Part shown: positions 9,647 through 19,864 of the stretch, piece by piece
Numbering within the stretch: position 1 is the first letter of the stretch
Layout of the letters: each line of letters starts with the position of its first letter
DNA from: Toxorhynchites rutilus septentrionalis
Taxonomy: Eukaryota > Arthropoda > Insecta > Diptera > Culicidae
Assembly (NCBI RefSeq): GCF_029784135.1
Contig: NC_073746.1
Span: forward strand, 287,071,348-287,135,347
Length of the DNA: 64,000 nucleotides
Reading direction: 5' to 3'
Notes under the pieces: generated by a model
Told to the model about the DNA's origin: nothing
Seen by the model: only the letters and a program-made list of their open reading frames with translations
Database searches by the model: none
Program-made: the position numbers and the translations under genes

Positions 9647-12469
9647 AAAAAATATGATGCGCTTTATCTAAATGTGGCTGGATTACGGACACACTTCGAC
9701 GAAATAGAAATATTGTTGTCCAATGAAAAACCGAAATTATTAATTATGGTTGAAACACATTTAACGGAATTGACTGATCTGAATGGATTCAATGTAGTTG
9801 GATACACAATGATCAATTGTTTGTCGAGATCTGCCCATACTGGAGGCGTATCTATGTATATTTCGAACCTTTTATATTTTAAAGAAATTTTCAATGGAAC
9901 ATATGGGGACAATTGGTTTCTAGCCGTTGAAGTCAGAGGATGCAAAATTTCAGGAATATACGCTGGAATATACCATTCGCCTAGTGCTAGTGACAAGGAC
10001 TTCTTAGAATTTTTGGAAGATGCATGGCTACAGCACATACAAGTATATGAACAAAAAATGATTGTCATAACTGGTGATTTTAACATTGATTGGGACGAGC
10101 ATAGGAAATCTTTTGAATTAAAAGCAATCACCCAAGCCGCTGGATTCAGACAAAGAATAAATGATCACACTAGAATAACCAGAACATCTTCGACGACCAT
10201 TGACTTAGTATTTACGAATTTCGACGATGGTGTGATTGAAATTTTTTACAATAGCAAAATCTCGGATCATGAAACAATTGGAATGGTCTGCCATTTTTCT
10301 GATGTTGACTTTTCTGAAATAAAAAAGGAAAAATCATATAAGTGTTGGAACAATTATTCAAAACGAATATTGCAATCTGTTTTACAGAACAAAATAACTC
10401 CGATTGGAGAACGAATCTCTCTTCATGATGTTGCAAAAAATCTAGAAGAAGCGCTTTGTTCTTCAATGAAACAGATAATTGCCGGTAGTCAGACTGCCGT
10501 TCCAGTACTCAGAAATATTAGTAACAAAGACTGGTATAACTCTACGTTGGCTAACATAAAGAGACGAAGAGATTATTACTTAATAATAGCTAAACGCACA
10601 AAAACTATTGGAAATTGGAGCACGTACAGAATATGGAGAAATATTTATGTACGTGAACTTAAGCATTCCAAGAATAAATTCATCCAAAATGAGATAAATA
10701 CAATACAGCATGATCCGAAGAAGCTATGGAAAAAAATCAAATCATTATGTAATCCAGGCGGCAGCAAGGATATCGACATTGAGTTTGACGGTAAAAAGGA
10801 AAATAACAATATAACAGCAGAGAAACTCAACAATTTTTTCACTTCAAGTGTGGAAGAAATCCACAATGGTATTGTAGCTCCATCAAATCGACTGAATTTT
10901 GTTTTCCCTGGCCTGTCTTCACAATTGAGATGCTTTAAAACTATCAACATGGCAACTCTTAGGAAGGTAGTAATGGATTTGAAAAACTGTGCAGGTGTTG
11001 AGAATATCAATAAAACCGTATTAGTAGATGCATTTGATCTAATCAAAGAAAATCTACTATATATAATAAATGAATCTATGCTTCGGGGCGAATGCCCTCA
11101 TACTTGGAAGAAATCTGTTGTTATACCGATTCCAAAAAATCCGAAATCGTCCAAGCCAGAAGACCGGAGACCAGTGAATATGTTGCCATTATACGAAAAG
11201 ATCCTCGAAATCGTTATCAAAGACCAACTGTTGGAACATATAACGAAAAATGGAATTCTGGTTGAGGAACAGTCAGGGTTCAGGAAAAACCACTCTTGTG
11301 AAACGGCTCTCAATTTATTACTCCTGAAATGGAAACAGGCTATCGAAACGAAAAAAATAGTATTGGCTGTATTTATTGACTTGAAGAGGGCTTTTGAAAC
11401 AGTAGATCGAATGAAATTACTTGATTTGCTTTCCAATTATAATGTAACTGGACCTGTATTGAACTGGTTTGAAAGTTACCTGAACGGGCGAACACAAATC
11501 ACTATTTACAGGGACAGTGAATCATCGGCGGGACCAGTGAATCTGGGTGTACCTCAAGGAAGTGTTCTGGGGCCGCTGCTTTTCTTGCTTTATATTAATG
11601 ACATTAAACAGGTGTTAAATGACAGTGACGTAAACTTGTTTGCTGACGACACAGTGATATTCATTGTTGCTGAGACATTGCAAGATTGCTTCGTCAAGAT
11701 GAACCGTGAACTGCAAAACTTAGACGAATGGTTGAGATGGAAAAAACTTAAGTTAAATATTAGCAAAACAAAGTATATGGTAGTATCGACACGCAATCTT
11801 GACAGTGATAGTCTTAGTATAACTATCGATGGGCAAACTGTGGAAAGAACGACTTCAATCAAATATCTTGGCGTTATTCTTGACGAAACGCTGCGCTTCG
11901 ACGAACATATAAACTATACTATAAAGAAGGCAGCTCAAAAATATGGAGTGCTTTGTAGAATTAATCGATTCTTGACCTTTGAAAGTAAAATTACCATCTA
12001 CAAAGCATTGATCGCTCCACATTTCGATTATTGTGCATCTGTGCTATTTCTCGCAAATAAGAGGCAAATGAATAGAATGCAAATTGTTCAAAACAAGGCC
12101 ATGCGCTTGATATTGAGATGCGATCGACTTACTCCACGAAGATTTATGCTTGAATGCCTACAATGGATGTCAGTGGGACAGCGTATCAAATATTGCACTC
12201 TTACGTTCATATATAAGATGGTTAGCGGCATGACACCGAACTATTTACAAAACACGATAACGTATGGAAGAGATATGCACCGATATAACACAAGGCAAGC
12301 AAGTGACCTCAGAACCATGAACTTTCGAATGTCATGTACCCAAAACTCACTTTTTTATAAAGGATATCGCCTGTATAACACATTACCAAATGAAGCAAAG
12401 ACAGCAACAAGCCTTCGAATATTCCGTAGTATTTGTAAAGAGTTTTTGAAGCATGATTTAGATTTTTGA
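9644..12469 (+). CDS. LINE ORF2 protein: endonuclease and reverse transcriptase
   Basis: The protein nicks target DNA and reverse transcribes the element RNA at the nick. The frame is open from just after the ORF1 stop for about 940 codons; position 9644 is a TTG, so the true start is unresolved. Endonuclease motifs: LNVAGLRTH (residues 9-17), ETHL (36-39), GDFNIDW and SDHETIG. Reverse transcriptase motifs: QSGFRKNHSCETAL, VFIDLKRAFETVD, GVPQGSVLGPLLFLLYINDI and the catalytic FADD at residues 666-669, followed by KLKLNISKTKYM. The C-terminal region with HFDYCASVLF is typical of CR1-group proteins. There is no RNase H domain and no CCHC knuckle after the RT. No internal stop or frameshift is seen. 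Skipping to the first ATG (9746) would remove the start of the endonuclease. Confidence 0.93.
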   Translation: MKKYDALYLNVAGLRTHFDEIEILLSNEKPKLLIMVETHLTELTDLNGFNVVGYTMINCLSRSAHTGGVSMYISNLLYFKEIFNGTYGDNWFLAVEVRGCKISGIYAGIYHSPSASDKDFLEFLEDAWLQHIQVYEQKMIVITGDFNIDWDEHRKSFELKAITQAAGFRQRINDHTRITRTSSTTIDLVFTNFDDGVIEIFYNSKISDHETIGMVCHFSDVDFSEIKKEKSYKCWNNYSKRILQSVLQNKITPIGERISLHDVAKNLEEALCSSMKQIIAGSQTAVPVLRNISNKDWYNSTLANIKRRRDYYLIIAKRTKTIGNWSTYRIWRNIYVRELKHSKNKFIQNEINTIQHDPKKLWKKIKSLCNPGGSKDIDIEFDGKKENNNITAEKLNNFFTSSVEEIHNGIVAPSNRLNFVFPGLSSQLRCFKTINMATLRKVVMDLKNCAGVENINKTVLVDAFDLIKENLLYIINESMLRGECPHTWKKSVVIPIPKNPKSSKPEDRRPVNMLPLYEKILEIVIKDQLLEHITKNGILVEEQSGFRKNHSCETALNLLLLKWKQAIETKKIVLAVFIDLKRAFETVDRMKLLDLLSNYNVTGPVLNWFESYLNGRTQITIYRDSESSAGPVNLGVPQGSVLGPLLFLLYINDIKQVLNDSDVNLFADDTVIFIVAETLQDCFVKMNRELQNLDEWLRWKKLKLNISKTKYMVVSTRNLDSDSLSITIDGQTVERTTSIKYLGVILDETLRFDEHINYTIKKAAQKYGVLCRINRFLTFESKITIYKALIAPHFDYCASVLFLANKRQMNRMQIVQNKAMRLILRCDRLTPRRFMLECLQWMSVGQRIKYCTLTFIYKMVSGMTPNYLQNTITYGRDMHRYNTRQASDLRTMNFRMSCTQNSLFYKGYRLYNTLPNEAKTATSLRIFRSICKEFLKHDLDF

Positions 12470-13455
12470 CCCTGCATATAATTAATGTTAGTGTGTAAGA
12501 TGACGAAGTTTAACGGATATTTGTATTTTCTTATCTTTAGACTATAATGATGATGGTTAACTTAAACAATATTTGTGAAATCTTCAATAGTTTGAGCCCG
12601 CGCGCGTTAGCACACATAGACAACTTGAGATAGAACATATGCAAAAACAATTCTTTTTAATGAAAGCATTCAAATGGGTTTAATGTGGAAACCAGAGGTA
12701 AGCTAGGGATAGCTCAATCGGAATACTTGTAAATTCATCTTCTCAATAGATAATTATAACAAGATTTTTCTGTGTTGTGGCAGATCTTATTGCAGATTCA
12801 GGTTGACACGTTTATACCCCAGATTGAATGTAGGGCCTGAAGTATCGGCTGGAATTAGGCTTAGGTTTGCTCAGCTATCTGGTTTCGAAAACGATTAACA
12901 GACCGTTGTCGGGTATCCAGTGAAGCGGGAATTCCTTTGTAAATTTTAGGCTAATGCTGACATAGGTATTGGGTTCAATTCCTGATCGGTCAAGGATTTT
13001 TTCGGGTTGGAAATTTTCTTGACATGCCTTGGGATATGTAAAGTAATGGGCCTGAAGTATTGGCTAGAATTAGGCTTGGGTTTGCTCAGCTACCAGAACT
13101 CGGAAACGATCGCAAATGCAGGCCGTGACCGGGGATCTGATAAAGTGGGATTTCCCTTGTTAGTTCATGGCTAATATTGACATAGGCATGGGGTTCAATT
13201 CCCGATCGGTCCAGGGTCTTCCCGGGTTGGAAATTCTCTCGACATGCCATGGGTTAAATACGTTAAGTTGATAACATAAATTGTTCTTCAATTAGGAATC
13301 TATGTTTGTAATATAACCGGTCCGTTTGTTTTGTTTTTTACTTCAATGTGCTTACTGGTTATTTTAATAATTGTTACATAAAGATCAACAAGAGAACTCG
13401 TACAGTACAAACTTTTTGAGGAGATCATCATCATTATTTCATTATTTCATAAAAC
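12470..13455 (+). repeat. LINE 3' UTR, first tandem unit
   Basis: The unit runs from the ORF2 stop to a CATCATCATTATTTC tail. It contains TTTGAGCCCGCGCGCGTT (12591), a GATAGCTCAATCGGA word like a pol III A box (about 12707), and two related ~215-bp sub-repeats. The sub-repeats start with GGGCCTGAAG at 12833 and GGCCTGAAG at 13049, and each carries a GGGTTCAATTCC B-box-like word. Confidence 0.8.
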
Positions 13456-14480
13456 GAGGAAATTATTGTCTTTTGAGTGTATGTGTGTCCGTGTATTTTT
13501 CTTGTCAAGACTATGGTGATGATGGTATTTTATTTTTTTTTTGCTTTTATATATATCTTAGTTATTCAATTAAATTTAAAAAATAATTGTGAAGTCTGCA
13601 ATAGTTTGAGCCCGCGCGCGTTGGCAAACATAGAGAAACGTGAGATTGAACAAAAGCAAAAGAATTTTTGATCGAATAAAACAAAGTCATTCCAATGGGT
13701 TTAATGTGGAAACCTGAGGTAAGCTAGGGATAGCTCAATCGGAATACTTGTAAATTCATCTTCTCAACAGATAATTATATCAAGATTTTTCTGTGTTGTG
13801 GCGGATCTCATTGCAGATTCAGGTTGACACGTTTATACCCCAGGTTGAATGTAGGGCCTGAAGTATCGGCTGGAATTAGGCTTAGGTTTGCTCAGCTGTC
13901 TGGTCTCGAAAACGATTAACAGACCGTTGTCGGGTATCCAGTGAAGCGGGAATTCCTTTGTAAATTCTAGGCTAATGCTGACATAGGTATTGGGTTCAAT
14001 TCCTGATCGGTCAAGAATTTTTTCGGGTTGGAAATTTTCTTGACATGCCTTGGGATATGTGAAGTGATGGGCCTGAAGTGTCGGCTAGAATAAGGCTTGG
14101 GTTTGCTCAGCTACTAGAACTCGGAAACGATCGCAATTGCAGGCCGTGGCCGGGGATCTGATAAAGCGGGATTTCCCTTGAAAATTCATGGCTAATACTG
14201 ACATAGGCATTGGGTTCAATTCCCGATCGGTCTAGGGTCTTCCCGGGTTGGAAATTCTCTCGACATGCCATGGAATGAATACTTTAGACAAAGGCTTAAA
14301 TTGTTCTATCGATTAGTAATCTATGTCTGCGGGATAACCAGTCCGTTTTCTTTCCAATTTAATGTGCTTACTGGTTAGTATGATGTAATAAACTCAGTAA
14401 CTCAATTATTATCAATAAGATAACTCGTCCCGCTCAAGCCTTTGTAGGGGAAAGAGGTGGGACCATCATCATCATTTTTT
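13456..14480 (+). repeat. LINE 3' UTR, second tandem unit
   Basis: The unit repeats the first 3' UTR with a displacement of about 1014 bp (TTTGAGCCCGCGCGCGTT again at 13605). Both sub-repeats are retained, and it ends ACCATCATCATCATTTTTT directly at the target-site duplication. Similarity to the first unit is high in the middle and falls towards the ends. The first unit also ends in a CAT-rich tail, so the structure looks like two complete 3' ends in series. Confidence 0.8.
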
Positions 14481-14491
14481 ATATGAGACCA
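14481..14491 (+). repeat. Right target-site duplication of the LINE
   Basis: ATATGAGACCA is an exact copy of 8013-8023. The minisatellite array resumes directly after it. Confidence 0.92.
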
Positions 14492-15478
14492 AATCGGGCA
14501 TGTGAATGTTTTAGGGTGCAATGAATGATTCTATGGTGGTTAGATATTCCTCCTCCTTCTGTTAGAGGGAACTGCCATACAAATGAAACACAAATTTCTG
14601 CATTACTCGAGAATTAATCAAGCAAATGAAACCAAATTTGGCATGTGGAGGTTTTAGGGCGCAATAAATGTTTTACGGTGGTTAGACGCTCCAACCCCAC
14701 TCTTTAAGGGGGGAGCTGCCATACAAACGAAACACAAATTTCTGTATTACTCGAGAATTAATTAAGCAAGTAAATCCAAATTAGGCATATGGAATCATTA
14801 GGGGGCACGAAACGTTTCTATGGTGAATTGACATTTCTCCTCCCTCTCTAAGGGGAGGCTACCATACAAATTAAACACAAATTTCTGCATAACTCGAAAG
14901 CTAAGCAATCAAATGGTGCCAAATTTGGCATGTGAAGGTTTTTGAATATGAGAAATGTTTCTATGATGCTATGGCACCCTTCCCTCCTCTGAAATGGAGA
15001 GGGGGTCCCATACAAATAATACACATATTTCAACCAAACATAACAAATGCTTTTTTTAATGTGATAAAACGCGCTCCTATATCTTCTTATATCTATATAA
15101 ATAAAAATGGATCACCGATAGTGTTGACAAGAGCAAAACTGGAGAAAGGAATTGTCCGATTTAGGGCTGTCTTTATTCTATCATATTTCCTGTATCAAAA
15201 ATTTATTCTATGTAACGGAGAAACATGTTATTTGCAAGTGATTGAAAAATCTTGAACGAGAATTGTGTCTGAAAATAATCTGATATTATAATGACGAGTT
15301 TGGGTAGAAGTACTAGGAATTTTATAGTAATTTGAGAGCAATTTTAATGGGTAGATTAGAAAATTCATCAATGAACAGTTCTGCGATTGGACCTATGAAC
15401 GTACGCTTAGTAAAAAAACGTGAATGTGATAATGAAAAATAAATTTTGAGCGGGACGAAGTTTGCCGGCTCAGCTAGG

Positions 15479-16191
15479 GATTTATAAATATCGTTATGGT
15501 TCGCTCATTTTTGTTCATTATGATTATATTTGAAGACATTTATTCGTGCCATGCAAAGATATTTGAAAAAAATCATCTGGCATCCCTCACATACAAGCTG
15601 TTTCTCTCGTGAGAATGTTTACGGCCGAAAGCGAGCAAATTGCCCCGATCGAGGGTATGCTATACTGCCCAATGGTAAGCTGATGCGGAAAATATCAAAT
15701 TGAGAAAGAAAAGAATCCTTTCTTACCATTTTCTTCATCTGAGATACTCAATGGGAACTCGATTCAATAAATATGACCCACAGTTATCGCCTCTGAATCG
15801 GTTTCAAGCAACAAAAACCTTATAGCAATGATGTAGAAAATTACATCGAAAATTGCTTCCGAAGAAAATTATTTTCCTTATTTTTTAAAGCATGTTACAA
15901 ATGTAAAATTTGCATGGTGGGATTCTATCATTGACTAGCACGATTGCCTATATACATTGCATTTCTATTCTTACTGGTTTACAAGAAAATCAGGCGGGTC
16001 AAATTGCCCGGCAGGCGCGTTTTAGACACATCTCCTCTAAAAAGTAGAATTCGAGTTTTAAAGGATTCGGCAGTTCTTTTGCAAATCAACCGATCAGATA
16101 AAGTAAAACAAATAAACAAAAATACCCAAAATACCAGATTGATGATCCGATTGTATTCTAGAAATCCAACGTTTCGAACCTCGTTCCACTA
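15479..16191. other. Unassigned stretch
   Basis: AT-rich sequence follows the end of the minisatellite element. The plus open frame at 15944-16210 has no recognised motif but leads into a Tc1 relic, so part of it may be eroded transposon sequence. Confidence 0.4.
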
Positions 16192-16359
16192 CAAAGCAAA
16201 CTTGATTTAGTGGAATGGACATCACTGCATTTGACGGATCGGCCCGTAACCCATATTGTAATCCGATCGAGAATATTCAGGAATGTTGGTCATCAGCTTT
16301 CGCCATCGTACCCCAGTTCAACACAGTGAAGGATTTCAAAGAATATATACGCGAATAGT
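16192..16359 (+). pseudogene. Tc1-like transposase C-terminal relic
   Basis: The frame beginning at about 16213 encodes GSARNPYCNPIENIQECW. This aligns with the SPDLNPIENxW motif around the third catalytic acid of Tc1 (DD34E) transposases, and the frame ends at a TAG near 16359. Upstream sequence in this frame is not clearly transposase. It is a decayed fragment without terminal repeats nearby. Confidence 0.6.
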
Positions 16360-16479
16360 TTTACACAATCAACTGACCCTTATGTTATACAATATTTTGA
16401 AAAATAATATTTCATGTTATAAAACTCATTTAAATCATTTGTAGCATGTTTGGTGCGTTTTCGTAGAACGATTCGGCCG

Positions 16480-16655
16480 TTTTCCTTCAGAAGGGAAGTA
16501 TAGCTAATGCCCAGGGTCATGAGTTGTTGAGTCAGAGAGTTAGGAAACAGGTTGTGGAGTCGTCTTCCTGGTGTCAGTGGTTGGCACTAAACGTGGCGGA
16601 AATGTACCGACGTTTTAACAAGATACAAGGTACAAGAAAGATAAAAAAAAATTGG
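16480..16655 (+). mobile_element. 5'-truncated SINE, family B
   Basis: The sequence from TTTCCTTCAGAAGGGAAG through CATGAGTTGTTGAGTC and TTGGCACTAAACGTGGCGGA to AGATAAAAAAAAA matches the 3' two-thirds of the complete SINE at 60480-60745 (minus). The tRNA-like head is missing. Truncation at the 5' side is usual for retroposed copies. Confidence 0.7.
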
Positions 16656-16660
16656 AAATG

Positions 16661-18189
16661 GAAACTTAAATGAGTGAACTTGCTTAATGATTATTTTAGA
16701 AGCAATCATGACAGACTTTCGAGTAGGTAAAGAGCAAACAGATATTTATTTTAATATGTTGAATGAGACTATTTGGTTGCGTGTACAAACAGATTCCTTT
16801 GATTTAATGACATAACCTTTTCCAAAACTGTGTGTTGGAAGTATATATCCTCAAATGCAATAAGCTCGAAAGAAATGCACCGTCATAAGTAAGGCAAACT
16901 ATTCCCACGACTGTGTCATTCCGCGAGCGAAACGATTATATAGACTACATTCACAAAATGCACACCAGGAAAAAGACCCGTAGCTTCACAAATGAAATTA
17001 CACTCTGACTGCTTTATTTCGTTCACCATGAATAAAATATCAACACGTCAATCCCGAGAATTGTTTGCCGACGTTTTCGCGAGCAGCTTTTACCCATTAC
17101 TCCCACGCGCGTTCTGCGCGGCATCCCTTCCCATAAACACAACACTACTTCAAGCAATAGTAGCTCCCATTCCGACTCTTGCGGTACAGAATATATGCGC
17201 GGATACAAATTGTAACCCAAGTCGGGAGACACAAGGTCCACGACGGAGCAAAGCTCAAGAACAAGTAGCCGCATAACGAGTTCACAGGTTTCAGACTCCT
17301 CGCGGCTTAGAGCACCAGCAGGAGGCCGAGCGGAGAAATGCATGAATTTTTAATGCCGCAAATTCCACAACGAAAAGCGTCTGTGCCGCTGGTGGTGGCT
17401 TATGTAAGTGCGGCGAATGTGCGAAGGCCGCCGGGAGAGCAAGCGTACGGCATTGGACCAGGGCAATGGAAAACATAAACCGGAATGGCAAAACTCAACT
17501 CAAATTGCAGACATGCAAAAAAAAACCAACAATCCAATGAGATGAAATGGTTCGTCTTCTTATCCTGAAAAAAAGGTGGAGTCAGGCGTCCTTTTTGTCG
17601 CTCAGGCATCAAGATAATTTTTGGGATTTAGCTCTAACTGAATAGCCGTTTCGGCGTGAAAAACAACAAGTTCAAGTGTCACGCGAACACTTGCCGTAAT
17701 GGACATTTACTGTGAGTGGTTTTAGTCTGTCACACGGGCATCGGATCCTTTTCAATATCAATTATTACGTTTCGTCCAATGATGGATGAAATATACAAGA
17801 CTGAATGTAGTTCATGTCTCTTTGAGAGTATACCGGGTATATAAATATTAATCGTATTTTCATATAAAACAGTAACGTTTATTCATTGCATCTCATGCCA
17901 TTTGATGATGTCTAGGATTCTCGAAATTCACTTCTAGCTAGCTACACCATTTTCATGAATATGATGAAAACCGGCGCTCACGATACTCAGGTTGTTAAAC
18001 TGAATTGTAAACAATAACAACAGCTGTTTAAACGTCATCCGGAATGAGCACGGGTCAAGCATCCAAGCATGACGAATGGTCATGATATGGTCCGTCATCA
18101 GCTCAAAATGGAACGGGAGGGCGTATATTGTGAAAGGAACCATATGTCAGGCACAGTACAATAGTTTTTGGGCAATACATGGCTCCGTT
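16661..18189. other. Unassigned stretch, GC-richer at 17.0-17.5 kb
   Basis: Several 60-106 codon frames lie on both strands at 16992-17612, but none shows a recognisable domain or plausible splice context. This is more balanced in base composition than its surroundings and may be old unique sequence. No repeat was identified. Confidence 0.4.
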
Positions 18190-19052
18190 GGTAGCAGCAG
18201 GGCCCGAAATCTTCGAAGGTGAAAAATGAAGATCGACTCTACTCTCAGCAGCTTCGCTTCGACTAGAACTGCTTCGGCAGTCGCCTACAACAAAAAGTGA
18301 CTTTACTAGAAAATGAATTGACTAACGTTGACTAGCGAGGATGACTGGTGAACTAGTCCAGTCAGTGGTTATTTTAACTGACTCGACTAATTAATACAAA
18401 TCTGCCTCTTCATTCAACTGACTTCAATACTGACTATTCCCCTAGGAACGAAATTTATACCCCCGTACGCAATCTTATTTTTACGTCCATATAAAAAGGA
18501 ACGAAAACATGATTTCTGAAGCAAAAAAGAAGTTACCCCATCAATAGACGGTTTTTTGTCTACCCATCGTGAACGCAAATCAACGAACTTAGACATTTAT
18601 CAAGTATGCTATAAAGGTCCTCGCGTTAGTATTAGTAAATAGCGTGCAAAATAGCGCACACACAATGTACGCTATTTTATACGTGTGAGTAATTTTTGGT
18701 GTATGACACAAAAGAATCTAGCACACCTGTAGCGTATAACAAACACGTTGAACTCAAACATCGATGCATGCACACGTACATAGGAGAGAGAAAGAGAAGA
18801 ACGAATTCGTTTTGGGGGAAGTCATTTCAAAATGCTTCAATGGTGACAATTTGACTGGGAAGAATGAAATGATATAGACGAGTCAGTAGAGGGAGATAGC
18901 GACTAAACGCCCGACTGACTGTTTAGTCGTTTTGGCGGAGAAACTGCGTGAAGAAGCCTAAAGTCATTACTAACTGAATACGGATATAGTCAGTCAGATA
19001 GTCAGCTGACTATCCTCAGTTGACTATGACTATGCATAGCCCTGGATAGCAG
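18190..19052. mobile_element. hAT-type miniature element with 8-bp duplication
   Basis: The element spans 18198-19044 (847 bp) and ends in the short inverted repeat CAGGGC. It is flanked by GGTAGCAG (18190-18197) and GATAGCAG (19045-19052), which match at 7 of 8 positions. An 8-bp duplication and CAGGG-type ends are typical of hAT elements. Sub-terminal regions are rich in GTCAG/TGACT words on both sides, which may be transposase binding sites. No transposase is encoded. Confidence 0.6.
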
Positions 19053-19099
19053 AATGGATTTCAAATGGACTCTTCATATTCATGCATAATCAATTTTTT

Positions 19100-19350
19100 G
19101 GACAGAGTGTTATTCAAACCTTTGGTCTGGAACTTCACCCGACCTTAATCCCATAAGAATGCTTGGGGAGCCGTAAAATCTGAGACTTCTGCATGTTGAT
19201 TATGACCAATAAGAAAGATTCAGCTGAAGAAATTCGAAAAGTATGGTAAAAAGGTAACAATCTTTCAAAAGTATCGAAAACATGTGTTGATAGCAGGCTT
19301 CGCTGTATAGCCGAAGTCGTCAGAGCTAAAAGTGGATTCGCAATATATAG
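19100..19350 (+). pseudogene. Tc1-like transposase C-terminal relic
   Basis: CCCGACCTTAATCCC encodes the PDLNP motif, and after a one-base loss the next words read NAWGAVKSET. About 120 bases later, in another frame, SRLRCIAEVVRAKSGFAIY matches the C-terminal end of Tc1 transposases. Several stops and frameshifts make it a dead copy. The element ends were not identified. Confidence 0.65.
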
Positions 19351-19864
19351 ATTTTCATAAAAATTAAAAGAAGTATATTTTTCAACAAAACATAGTTTTG
19401 TTGAAACATTTGTAGTTTTTATTACATTGTCGTGAGAAGGTAACGACAATGTAATCAAAACTATGATAAAAGAGAAATACAATTTTTTATTTTAAGCTTG
19501 AATCATTTATAACCTCATAAATCTATTTTCATCTCTCGGGTTTCATAAAGCACACATTTTGAAAACCCAAACAAATATAAAATACATTACACCATTGAAC
19601 AAGGAATAGTTCCAAAACAAATCTCTGTCGAAACGATTGTGTCACATTTACCCGAAAGACATTCACCCTAATTGTAACCCGAATGCGACAGATACCAAAA
19701 TGAAACATCTACCCGAATGCAACATTCGCTTAAATGCAATATTTGCCCGAATGTTACATTTACCCGATTGCAACTGTATGTGGCAAAGTATGCGAAAAGC
19801 TTCAATGCGTGCTTATTTGCAATGTGTCTCCTGTTTCGCTTGCTAATATTGCTCTTATATTGCT
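19351..19864. other. Unassigned stretch
   Basis: AT-rich sequence with a local inverted repeat around GTTTTGTTGAAAC and CTATGATAAAAG words. A loose tandem pattern of CCGAATGC/GCAACATT-like words lies at about 19650-19780. No gene is supported. Confidence 0.35.

Larger units (their letters stand above)
8024..14480 (+). mobile_element. Full-length CR1-group non-LTR retrotransposon (LINE)
   Basis: The element is 6457 bp. It has a 5' UTR of about 264 bp, ORF1 (8288-9625), ORF2 (9644-12469) and a 3' region of about 2 kb that is present as two tandem units. It ends in ACCATCATCATCATTTTTT. A perfect 11-bp target-site duplication flanks it, which shows insertion by target-primed reverse transcription and argues against 5' truncation. 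ORF2 has an apurinic-type endonuclease and a reverse transcriptase but no RNase H. ORF1 has a PHD-like finger plus zinc knuckles. This layout fits the CR1/L2/Crack/Daphne group; the exact clade would need a tree. Both frames are open, so the copy looks young. Confidence 0.9.
7538..15478 (+). mobile_element. Minisatellite-type repeat element, copy A (split by a LINE)
   Basis: The head has a TATATA stretch followed by TCTGTCTGTCTGTCTGTCTG. A tandem array of ~143-bp units follows, each holding CCATACAAATGAAACACAAA and ATTACTCGAGAATTAATCAA. The tail ends with CGGGACGAAGTTTGCCGG and CAGCTAG. This order matches copy B at 20692-22050. The LINE at 8024-14480 splits the array. The (TA)n/(GTCT)n head recalls the mini-me or Helitron-like non-autonomous elements of Diptera; that family assignment is inference. 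No protein is encoded. Confidence 0.7.

Noticed and set aside
9664..11862. Minus-strand frames of 84-155 codons opposite ORF2
   Set aside because: They are antisense shadows of the LINE ORF2 with no motifs of their own.
16992..17612. Protein-coding gene in the GC-richer island
   Set aside because: Several competing frames on both strands; no start context, splice pattern or motif favours one.
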